Below, in pieces: positions 55,388 through 64,000 of a stretch of 64,000 nt of DNA (position 1 is its first letter; each line of letters begins with the position of its first letter). The notes below the pieces were generated by a model that was given only the letters and a program-made list of their open reading frames with translations, made no database searches and was not told the origin of the DNA. This DNA comes from Notospermus geniculatus (lineage: Eukaryota; Nemertea; Pilidiophora; Heteronemertea; Lineidae), in NCBI GenBank assembly GCA_002633025.1, contig NMRB01001463.1, positions 71,546-135,545 of the forward strand. Direction: 5' to 3'. The translations under genes were made by a program, and so were the position numbers.

Positions 55388-55516
55388 TGGCTTCACTGCC
55401 ACGACTGGCTGAACCCCCCCTCATGGTGTATAACGGCTTCACTGCCACGACTGGCTGAACCCCCTCATGGTGTATAACGGCTTCACTGCCACGACTGGCT
55501 GAACCCCCCCTCATGG
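55388..55516. repeat. 46-bp tandem repeat, three units
   Basis: The unit contains GGCTTCACTGCCACGACTGG and CCCCTCATGGTGTATAA. The second unit is one or two C shorter. Confidence 0.9.
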
Positions 55517-55600
55517 ATTGAGGGTTAAACTTCTCAGGTGAAAACTGGTTACCTATCGAAGATTATCGGCTTATTTCATTCTGGTATTTTTTGCTTCGTA

Positions 55601-55606
55601 AATAAA
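55601..55606 (+). terminator. Possible polyadenylation signal AATAAA
   Basis: It lies about 1.4 kb after the HYOU1 duplicate stop, so assignment to HYOU1 is weak. Confidence 0.2.
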
Positions 55607-55769
55607 ACTCATTTTTGCATGTTATTTATTGAACTTCGAGCCACACTGGATGATCTCTGCTGTCCTACATTGACTGGATTTTGGAACTGGCCATGTTGGT
55701 GCATACACTACACTATAAAAGGACTTAGATAGATAGTAGTAGGTTGCCGTGTTGATCTTATTGTAGAAA

Positions 55770-56028
55770 TACGTAGAAAATGAGTGCAACACCTTGTTGT
55801 AGATCAACTGTTTATTGGTCCGAGGACCCGATGCAAGCTTTCGACACTTACTGTGTCTTCATCAGGTATGAAAACTTATGGAGAGGGCAAGCTACTCTGT
55901 ATATAGCTTGCCCTCTCCATAAGTTTTCATACCTGATGAAGACACAGTAAGTGTCGAAAGCTTGTATCGGGTCCTCGGACCAATAAACAGTTGATCTACA
56001 ACAAGGTGTTGCACTCATTTTCTACGTA
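55770..56028. mobile_element. 259-bp foldback with near-perfect 124-bp arms
   Basis: It begins TACGTAGAAAATGAGTGC and ends with the inverse complement. Only one mismatch was seen between the arms. The right arm has CTGATGA (55933-55939), a 5-bp stem GACAC/GTGTC, then GAAA (55956-55959), which resembles the conserved core of hammerhead ribozymes. Confidence 0.85.
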
Positions 56029-56263
56029 TTTATAAAAGGACTTGGTAGAGATTGTCCACTGCAGTTTAGACTGTCACAGGGAAAGGGAACTCTCAACACA
56101 TCCATTATGACGTCACTAATTTTTTCAATTTTTTTTGTAAATCAAGTGTGCTATGACCAATAATGAACCTGCAGAACTACGGTACCGCCGTTGGGAGGCG
56201 CTCTAGCGGCATTCTTGGTGGAACTATTTTTCTGCAGTATCCTAGGAATTGCTCTGAAATTCC

Positions 56264-56359
56264 CATCCTCCCAAAGCAGGGGTTTTTAGCTCGCTACTCT
56301 TCATCCGCTCACACAGTGTATGAAGAGGAGCGAGACCAAAGCCCTGCTATGGGAGGATG
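56264..56359. mobile_element. Hairpin MITE H, copy 3
   Basis: CATCCTCCCAAAGCAGGGG and CCCTGCTATGGGAGGATG ends, with inner CTACTCTTCATCCGCTCACA mirrored by TGTATGAAGAGGAG. Confidence 0.75.
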
Positions 56360-56625
56360 GAAATTCCTGACGAGAAGATCATATTTCTCAATGTGCGGAT
56401 CTCTGTTGCTTCATCATGAACTAACTTGTAGATGTCATACATTTGTCCAGAGTCATTTTTCAATTTAAATGCAGAAAAATAAAAAAAAATATGTAAAATA
56501 GGTGACATTGTGATTGTTGGTCTTGCTTCGAAAATGGAATGAGAACCTGCAGAACTGCTGCTACTGGGAGGCATTGTGAGCGTTTGTACCTTTTCTGACG
56601 TCTCAGTCCATGTCAGGATGTTGCA

Positions 56626-56809
56626 CAGGAGCGGATCCAGAATCATGGGAAAGAGAAAGAGGGGGCACAGCCCGCCCACATCGTGGAAAACCTCGGTCAA
56701 ATTTTAACATCTTCTTTTCAAAAGTTCGAAATAACCGGTCAATTTTAAAGATTTTCCACAAAATAGAGGGGCACGGGCCGGGTGTGCTCCCCCCCTGGAT
56801 CTGTGCCTG
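56626..56809. mobile_element. MITE, family G
   Basis: Ends CAGGAGCGGATCCAG and CTGGATCTGTGCCTG are inverted. TTGCA is duplicated at 56621-56625 and 56810-56814. Confidence 0.85.
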
Positions 56810-56814
56810 TTGCA

Positions 56815-58345
56815 CTCTGTCAAAGATGATTTGAGGTGACATTATTGCTCTGTTTTGTACATCTTTTGTTGCACCGCTCACATCCCTGATGAGTCGAGCC
56901 CCGTTCTACGTAGTAACCTTGGAGAAAAAGGTGGGTGTAAAAGGAATGGTAGTCCTTGTAATGCAAGTCTTGAGTTACAAAAATCTTCAATTGCCAAGTT
57001 CATTCAAATGGGTCATGGTTTCCTTCGCCATGTAGGCCCCTAGGCCTATGTATCTTTAATCCCTTGTCCGGCAATGCAACAGGACTAAGATTCCTGGTGG
57101 ACTCTGATCCCCCTGGCGGCGGTATTTGGAACCAATCCAACTTTTGATGATGTTGCAAAATCTGTGTACCTATCGACGATCTTATAAAAGTGGTGTCGCT
57201 ATTGCGGATGTTATAAAAGTGGTGCTGACGCCGATTTGGTCCGTTCAGAAAATGATTCGGTGACAATAAATAATGACAAATTCTCCGCCTCTCGGAATCA
57301 GACTCCTGCAGAGATGTTGTTCATCTCCATGCAGCAGAAATGTGACGTAAGTACAAAAGCTACACATGTTAATTTAGTGGCCACATTCTCCACAAATGAT
57401 GATGACTCTTGACTGACAATGCATGAATGACAATCTCATGATTCTGTGTGTGTGTCACTTCATGACTTCATTGCCATTGCCATTGGCATTGTGCTGTGTG
57501 TGTGCACTGTGTGTGTGTAGTCAAGTGATTGATGTTACACTACCATGACTACAGCATAGGCCTAGGCCTATTCTCAGTCAGGCCTAGGCTGGGAAGTGGT
57601 AAACCATGGGCTAAAGTTTAGAATCCCCGATCGGAACTAACGTCAGTCCATGGCGCAATGGAAATCCTATCATGCCTAGGCCTATGCTATTGTCATGATT
57701 GTGGGGTTGTTCGTCAGTTGACGACTTTTTTTTGGCACTGATCCTGATCGGGGATTCTAAATTTAAGGGGACTAGGCTAACTCGTTCCGTTTTCGTTGGA
57801 GACAGACATTCTTTCCTTCCACACCGGCACTGGTAGTTCATTTAGCTAGCTAGGTTAGTTATGGTAACCATATCGACCAGGCATAGCTTCTTTTATGATA
57901 TGACATTGACGGCTATTGCCTGGTACGTTATGGTTAACCCATATGCTGCCTGTGGTGCATAGTGTATTGGCATGTACTGAACAAAATGACCAATTATTCC
58001 CAAACCTTACTAATTTAAGAATAACAAAATGCCGTGAATCCTTTCATCTATCCTTAAATTTCATAGTGGTATTCCAAAAGACTGAAAAATTGGCACAAAT
58101 TAGGAAAAAACTTTGATACAAAACTCCGTCGAAATGTGACCAACTCATGTAAACAAGTCGCGAACACGTAGCTGTCACAAGACCCGAGGTCACGTGACTG
58201 GGCGTAGTCCTGAGACTGAATGAGAACGAGACTAACGTCAACTGCCATGACTGCGCAACTGCATTGCGCGAGACTCTCATCATGGCGTGTGGCGGCCTGT
58301 GCATTTAGTTTCGAGGAGTGGATTTCAAAGTCGAATTGGGAAGTA
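56815..58345. other. Upstream region of SLC37A, no exon recognised
   Basis: A donor-like GAC|GTAAGT occurs at 57347 after a short ATG frame (57314), but it encodes nothing like an SLC37 N-terminus. No other support for an exon. Confidence 0.35.
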
Positions 58346-58346
58346 N
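58346..58346. other. Assembly gap placeholder upstream of SLC37A
   Basis: A single N. The exon(s) coding for the N-terminus and first membrane helix of the exchanger are not found anywhere between HYOU1 and 59845, so they may be in this gap. Confidence 0.45.
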
Positions 58347-58849
58347 GTGAAGTTCCGGCCCAATCGGACATCCAATATGGTCGCCAGGTGGCATAAACCC
58401 AAAAATCATCCAAGTCCTACACGGGAATGACTTGACCCAGATTGCTCATAACTGATATGTACCTCCCTCTGTCATTAGACTATTTTGTCCAACCCGGTGA
58501 GCACATGGTCCATGGACCATTTCATTTCATGGAGTCGTCCCAGTAAGTAACCTGAATCTAATCTTGCAGATTGGTTATGTAAAGTCATTTTGTCCTTCAG
58601 GTACTTGTTCTTGCGGTGTAAAAAGATAACTCCAGGTCATGATGTTCCCATTTGCCTGTCTTGTGACCTGGTAAACTTTGATAAGATCAAACATCATGTC
58701 CAGTTTTATCTGTTCTCAGCCCTTGATGTCTTCAACCTGGCATGACTATGTTTTTTCCTGAAATTCATGTTGGGTAGAATGGAACTGACACTGACAGGTT
58801 TTTTTTTCTCAAAATATTGAAATGATGTCATTGAATACGTGCCCTGTTG

Positions 58850-59135
58850 AAGTTTAAAGTTTGGGTTTCTATTCTGATATGAACAACAGTAGAGGTTCTC
58901 ATCCGACTTCACACTTTACACTTCAACCTCGGTCTATCCTGAATTTCAGTAGAACTCAGATGAGCTGCTCATTCAGCACTACAATCTGAGCATTTCCGAC
59001 CGGTACCCATTTATACACCTGGGTGGAGAGGCCAGTGAGGCAAAGAGACTTGCCCAAACTCTCATGCCACCGTGGGATTCGAACCCAGGACCCTCTGACC
59101 GCTAAGCGGAGACCCGAACCACTACACTGCAGTTG
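58850..59135 (-). mobile_element. SINE S3, copy 2
   Basis: It matches 20445-20745: a GGTTCGGGTCTCCGC head region, GGGTTCGAATCCCACGGTG (B box, starting with the complement of 59077-59095), a CCTCTCCACCCAGGTG body and the AACCTCTACTGTTGTTC end. Confidence 0.7.
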
Positions 59136-59334
59136 GACGGACGGATTGAGCTAACACAGCAAAATGAAAATCATTTCTATACACCTGCCAGCTTTTCAAA
59201 CTTAACTGACCCTGTCATTAACTGCCTGCTGTTCATCTGGCATTGTCTGGTTTTGTTAACAGCTGTCATCATTGTATTATATTGTATTTCAACATTCACA
59301 TGACTGAAGTGGAGTGGAACCTCTGTAAGAGCAC

Positions 59335-59465
59335 TTTTGGGACTGACAAATACTGTCCTTAACTGAGAGGTGTCCTGATTACTGAGGTCAAAATGTTGGA
59401 AAAGTAAAGTTGTCCCAGTATAGAGGTGTCCTGCCAGAGATGTCTGCTAAGGGAAGCTCCACTGT
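59335..59465. repeat. GAGAGGTGTCC-type dispersed repeat, copy 2
   Basis: Same motif order as 11560-11695, including GAGAGGTGTCCTGATTACTG and GGTCAAAATG. Confidence 0.55.
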
Positions 59466-59487
59466 AGACAGAAATGTGACCCGATCC

Positions 59488-59641
59488 AGCAAAAGTAGGT
59501 GCAAGCCACAACTGACGATGAAACGGCCTTACAACACAATAGCTGAAATGTATGTCTCTGCAGGTTGACAATACAATGTACATAGTTGAGTAAACTGATG
59601 ACCAGTGATGATCACCTGGGACTTGCACCTACTTTTGCTTC
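59488..59641. mobile_element. Inverted-repeat element
   Basis: GCAAAAGTAGGTGCAAG on the left is exactly mirrored by CTTGCACCTACTTTTGC on the right. It is non-coding. Confidence 0.65.
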
Positions 59642-59844
59642 AGGTCATAAATGGGTACTCAGTAAATTAAAAACTTTAAAAGCTTGAGTGTACTGTTTTA
59701 CAGGCTTCAGATTGCAAATGAATTGTTCCTGATTATTCATGGTCCAAACCGCTTGGCCTACACGTCAAGTTCAGGAATTTCCTGTAATAAAGCACACATA
59801 ATATGTGATTAATTACCGGTATATTGTTTTTCTTTCATTTTCAG

Positions 59845-62800
59845 AGTGTCTTACATAAAAACTGTTCCTTTTTGATCCGCCCACCTGAATATGTCAACGC
59901 TAGTGATAACTGGTGCAGTTGGCCACCATTTGGTAAGTGGGCTGTGATCAACCAAGTAAAATCAGGGTTGTTGGGGTGGTGCCGTGCAACATCCGTGCCT
60001 GCAGGTTGTGGGTCCGATCCCCAGTCATGCCTCTGTACGTATACTGGTTTTATCCTTGCATAATCGACATGATCGAGCTCTTTTTCTTCCTCAGAAAATT
60101 CAAACTATGAAGAGCTCCTCGGTAGCCTTGACCTTGCCTACCTCTTCTCGTACGCGGTGGCCATGTTCCTCAGCGGACACATCGCTGAGCGGATGAACCT
60201 GCGAACGTTCCTGACCCTGGGGATGTTTGGGAGTGGCATCCTGACAGCGGCGTTTGGTTTTGGGTATTACTGGAAGATACACTCATTGGTGTATTATGTT
60301 GGGGTACAGGTAAGTGTTGGAAAACTTCAGAGCAATTACTGTTTGGACTTATCTTTTTGTATTGAATAAGTTTTTGTCACACATTGACAAAACTCATGGA
60401 TGGTAGACTCGTTGACAACTGATAGACAGACAGTGGCATAGTGGTTGGGTGTTGGACTCATGATAAAGAAGCCTAGCCTTTGGGGTCAATTCCCAGTTTA
60501 GTTGCCACTGGCACTGCTGTCTCACCTGGTCTGAGGGGATCAAGTGATGTGCTGAATGATCAGTTTCTTGGGTTCCTCTGGAAGGTTTCTGAGAGTGGCT
60601 GGGTTGTAGATTTTTGTCAAGGACTAGCATAAGGCTACATCCTATAGAACTATCCCATTGCCACCTCTGCATGCTAAATGTAGTTTGAAATCAGATGATA
60701 TCTTCATTTATATTCTTGACAGAAAGCTGGCAGTACATGATGTCTCAAAAAACATTTACTTGTTTCAGATTGTTGGTGGGTTTTTCCAGGCCTCTGGTTG
60801 GCCTGGTGTTGTTGCCTGTGTGGGGAACTGGTTCGGGAAAGGAAAGTGAGTAAAGAAACTTGTTTTAGTCGCTGTAAAACAAGATTTGATCCCAAAATAC
60901 GGCATTTTTCGCTCTAAGGCCACGGTTATTATATTCTTTGGTTTACGGGCACAAAGATTTTGAGCCCAGGTACGGAGGACGGAATAAAAATAAAAAAAAA
61001 CTTTGGTTCAGTTCAGTTTTTTCATTTTCACCTTTTGAATGACAAGTAAGACAACTCGGAGAAAATAAAAAACCAAAAAATTCTTGACAAATGCCTCTTT
61101 TCTGCTTCTTTCCGTCCTCGCTGCCAGGAAATAGGCGTACGTCAGTTGGTTTTATTTATTTTAGCAGTCGTGACAGCTGAAATCAAGGTCGGCGGGAATA
61201 AAAACAACTCCATTTATTTGTTTTTTTCTTAGAAGACTTCATTTGAAGTTTGGAGGCAATAAAAGAAACTGATTTTCCCAATTTTATTTTTTTCGGAATG
61301 GCATTTTGCCACGTCGGCGGGCCCGTAAACCAAAGAATAAAAAAAGTGTGGCCTAAAAGACAATATTTGGTGATGAATTACTGTACAGTTGGAGAAAACT
61401 GGAATAGTCAGAGAAATCTGTGCTGATGCTGTCAAAGTGAGGCTGGCTTGTTATCACGTGAACAATGAATTCAAATTGGAATTGAACCTGTACCTCCAGA
61501 GGTGACTGGCAAGACCTTTTACACTGCACCACTCTGACACCCATCTTTTCTTTTCCTTTTCCATTCATTTCTAATAAAACGTTCTCTCTTTCAGACGAGG
61601 GTTCATCATGGGAGTCTGGAACTCCCATACATCCGTCGGTAACATCCTCGGCTCAGTCATCCCCGGTTTTTTCGTTGACAACGCGTGGGGATTGTCATTC
61701 ATTGTCCCGGGGATAATCATTTTCACCATGGGGATAATTGTCTTCTTATTTCTGGTCCCAAATCCTGGAGATGTTGGCTGTGATGACCCTGACCAGGTCG
61801 GCGATCAGGGACGACATACGTCAAAACAAAAGACATGGGATGGAAGGGTGACTGGAGATAATAGTACAATAAATTCAGTAAGTTGTGGCTTCGGCCCCTT
61901 TCCCTAACGGATTGTATGGACGTCCAGTTTCTTTCACGAACTCACTCAGGTGGACAATGCTTTGTGAATAAGGTCCCTGATCGGCCCCGTCGTGATCTCT
62001 CACCAATGTGTACCCTACAAGGAGGATTGGACAATTGATCACGTGACCAGCGCCACTGACCATATTATAGATTGCGCAACATGGCGGACGGTTCAGTTGA
62101 GCGGCTACCCATGTAATGTTTTTCATTGCCCCCCGTTTGCCAATGCCCCCCAACAAAAGATTGACGGAATAAGCCGCGACGTGACAATGGGGGAGGCACT
62201 GATCAACATGTCTTTCTGTATTTGAGTGTCCGCCGAACAATAAAGCGGACATTGGCATACGGGGGGCATTCTCATACATTACACCCAGACTAAGAGTAAA
62301 TTTGCTGCATTGTAAGAGGAGGTACCTACCCCTCGGACTATAAGGCGCGGCTTTTTTTCATGAAGAAGGGTCTAAAATTGGGGGTGCGCCTTATAGGGTG
62401 GTGCGCCTTATCTGCAGATAGAGTCCGAAAATTTGATCAGAAGTGTCACAACAAGCTAATTAGCTTGTCAGAACAAGCTAATTAATCATACAACCAGGTC
62501 AGTTTGATGCATAACATTGCTGTGGTTCACCTGATGACTGCGTCTTATAGGGAGGTGCGTCTTATGTATGGATTTCATCAAGGGTTTAGGGTGAAATTAG
62601 GGGGTGCGCCTTATAGTCAGGTGCGCCCTATAGTCGCGAAAATACGGTACATCCTTTGATCCTGCTGTCAGAACAACTGTGTTTGTATTTTATTTCAGAG
62701 TGAGCACGAGTCATTGTTACAGGATGAGGAAGGCGCTGAGGGACATGACATTCATCCTAAAGATGCCAAGGCCATCTCATTTTTTGGTGCTCTTACCATT

Positions 62801-63694
62801 CCTGTGAGTAGAAATGGAGCTTCCTCTTCACCCTGAACCTGTTTCTATTCTTATTATTCAAGATTATGATATTTTTTCACCGTGCCTGGTCCGCGATACA
62901 AGGAGCAAGTTGGTTGTCTTGGCAGCTCAACTAAGAAAACTACGGGCAGCCATTTGTGCTGTTGTCTCGGCGAAAATCATAAGGAGACCAATACCGGTAA
63001 TAGTGAACTGCGCATTGAGAGCCAACTTACACGATAAAACTTGCAGTGCCTTTAGGCCATGTATCCATAGGCTATGTATCCATAGGCTGTTCCCTTGTGG
63101 CATGTTTCCTTGTTCCCTGTTCGCTTGTGACGCATCGCAGAGAGAATGAACCATTGATTTCCTTACTGGTCGTTCCCATAGGGCACAAGGCCAGGTCTCA
63201 TTGTCCTAACGGCTCGGGTCCACCGAACAAGGGAACATGCCACAAGGAAACAGACTATGGATACACAGCCTTACTGGCCATTCCCATAGGGCACAAGGCC
63301 AGGCCTCGTTGTCCTAATGGCTCGGGTCCATGGAACAAGGGAACACCTATGGATAACAGTTACTTGGTCCTAGTGTTTCATCTTTCACTTTTGACAGTAT
63401 GATCAACACAAAATCTGTATTTCTTGATTTTTCTATTTTCTTGTTTTCCAGGGTGTAATCGAGTTCTCCCTTTGTCTCTTCTTCGCTAAACTCGTCAGTT
63501 ACACGTTCCTGTTCTGGCTGCCAAAATACGTCTCACACTCCAACCCGAATTATGATCCAGAGAAGGCGGCCGATTTGTCAGCGTTGTTTGACGTGGGGGG
63601 AATCCTCGGAGGGATCATCGCCGGCGTCATATCAGACTATACCGGCGCTCGTGCTGCCACCTGTCTCGTCATGTTGGTCATAGCTGCTCCTATG
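59845..63694 (+). CDS. SLC37A1/A2-like sugar-phosphate exchanger (5' missing, 3' beyond window)
   Basis: Exons: 59845-59932, 60095-60309, 60769-60845, 61595-61877, 62699-62803, 63452-63694. All have AG/GT and consistent phases (1, 0, 2, 0, 0, 0). The protein covers the luminal loop after helix 1 (cysteines in NCS and WCSWPPF), then the major-facilitator core. Landmarks: LFSYAVAMFLSGHIAERMNL, helices around GMFGSGILTAAFGFGYY, SGWPGVVACVGNWFGKGKRG, WNSHTSVGNILGS, a hydrophilic central loop (61770-62780), ISFFGALTIPGVIEFSLCLF, and LFDVGGILGGIIAGVISDYT. These blocks match vertebrate SLC37A1/A2 much better than A3 or A4. Relatives exchange glucose-6-phosphate or phosphate for phosphate across the ER membrane. 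The start codon and first membrane helix (normally with a SRKP motif) are not seen, and the gene continues past 64000. Confidence 0.93.
60914..61356. mobile_element. 443-bp TIR element in an SLC37A intron
   Basis: TAAGGCCACGGTTATTATATTCTTTGG on the left and CCAAAGAATAAAAAAAGTGTGGCCTAA on the right are inverted, extending through GTTTACGGGC / GCCCGTAAAC. It is non-coding. Confidence 0.75.
61383..61545 (-). mobile_element. SINE fragment, family S2
   Basis: Minus-strand head GATGGGTGTCAGAGTGGTGC near 61545, with a CAGGTTCAATTCC B-box region. It ends about 50 bp before exon 61595. Confidence 0.6.
61886..61935 (-). pseudogene. Antisense copy of part of J-protein exon 4
   Basis: The reverse complement matches 16288-16337 at 47 of 50 bases and encodes the same [16 protein letters not shown]. 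The three differences (AAG/AAA, CCG/CCA, TAT/TAC) are all third-position synonymous. It starts 8 nt after the SLC37A splice donor (exon end 61877). Confidence 0.8.
62108..62287. mobile_element. MITE T, copy 3, SLC37A intron
   Basis: Ends CCCATGTAATG and CATTACACCC are inverted, with inner TTTGCCAATGCC / GGCATTGGCAAA-type pairs (right side carries GGACATTGGCATACGG). It is the same family as 8101-8262 and 15917-16100. Confidence 0.75.
62322..62649. mobile_element. GCGCCTTATAG-repeat element
   Basis: At least six GGTGCG(C/T)CTTATAG-like motifs occur as subterminal repeats. The outer ends CTCGGACTATAAGGCGC and GCGCCCTATAGTCGCGA are inverted, and it closes AAAATACGGTA. A 20-bp AACAAGCTAATTAGCTTGTC palindrome is near the middle. 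Confidence 0.8.
63060..63345. repeat. Mixed tandem and inverted repeat in an SLC37A intron
   Basis: A block starting TTACTGG(T/C)CGTTCCCATAG / TTACTGGCCATTCCCATAGG and running to CTCGGGTCCA is repeated twice (about 63160 and 63268). GTTCCCTTGTGGCATGTTTC is inverted as GAACATGCCACAAGGAAAC. CTATGTATCCATAGG is repeated at the left edge. Confidence 0.65.
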
Positions 63695-63835
63695 GTAAGT
63701 GAAATGAGATGTCTAAAAATTGAAGAGAGGAAGAAAAATTTGGGCTCTTAGTTTGGCAATATGAAATATCTGATTGAAGAAAAATTCTATTTGGTTGTCA
63801 AAAGTAACAATTTTCTCAATTGGCAGGCCCGGATC

Positions 63836-63851
63836 CGGGGGGGGGGGGNGG
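63836..63851. other. N in a G homopolymer
   Basis: A run of G with one N follows GGCCCGGATCC, probably the left end of another family G element. Resolution is too poor to define it. Confidence 0.5.
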
Positions 63852-64000
63852 TAGTGAGAATATAACATTGTACATAGGTAAGCATTGTGATTCCCTCTTC
63901 TTGTCATCTTGGATGCTGGATGAGACAGTTTTGAAAGTGGAACTTGAACCATGACCTCCTGCAGAGGTGGAGGGGAGTCTTGATACCCAAGTGGTTATCA

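Noticed and set aside
61875-62279. 134-codon minus-strand frame as a gene
   Set aside because: Made of MITE T plus the 50-bp exon fragment. Only the fragment is of interest and it is listed separately.

Overview
The window is nuclear DNA from an animal. It holds spliced genes with GT-AG introns of roughly 0.1-1.5 kb, all on the + strand, in a background full of SINEs, short inverted-repeat DNA transposons and minisatellites. The proteins have clear vertebrate counterparts, but the introns are short and the local haplotype divergence looks high. This suggests a marine invertebrate, either deuterostome or lophotrochozoan. Nothing in the sequence fixes the phylum.

Layout. 1-14 kb is gene-poor and made of transposon and SINE remnants. 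14.19-18.24 kb is a seven-exon gene for a J-domain protein with two C2HC zinc fingers and a C-terminal cysteine cluster (561 codons). 19.12-32.05 kb is a homologue of the bHLH regulator USF3: five small exons, then one exon of more than 7 kb. It is broken by two local tandem duplications, a one-base frameshift and an N at the C-terminus. 35.7-54.3 kb is HYOU1 (Grp170/ORP150), an Hsp110-type ER chaperone. It has a CCAAT-N9-CCACA ER-stress element just upstream of its presumed first exon, an 18-nt candidate microexon, a segment missing at an N, and its last three exons present twice around another N. 59.8 kb to beyond the end is an SLC37A1/A2-like sugar-phosphate exchanger. Its first exon is not visible and it runs off the right edge.

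How the genes relate. They are not an operon. HYOU1 (ER lumen folding) and SLC37A (ER-membrane phosphate/glucose-6-phosphate exchange in its relatives) are neighbours here. HYOU1 also lies beside a different SLC37 member in human, so the pairing may be old. The J protein and USF3 are separate nuclear or cytosolic functions.

Assembly. Three tandem duplications (22.06-25.00, 27.10-27.63 and 50.86-54.33 kb) have diverged copies. Two of the pairs also differ by presence or absence of a transposon, and two break a reading frame. They look like alternative haplotypes joined head to tail. Single Ns at 32054, 48232 and 58346 coincide with missing conserved coding sequence, so each N probably hides a gap.

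Most unusual items: a nine-unit tandem array of a splice donor in the J-protein gene; a 50-bp copy of that gene's exon 4 lying antisense beside an SLC37A splice donor; a 249-codon basic coiled-coil ORF inside a HYOU1 intron; and a transposon family with GGATCCAGG-type ends and exact 5-bp target duplications at six of seven sites.
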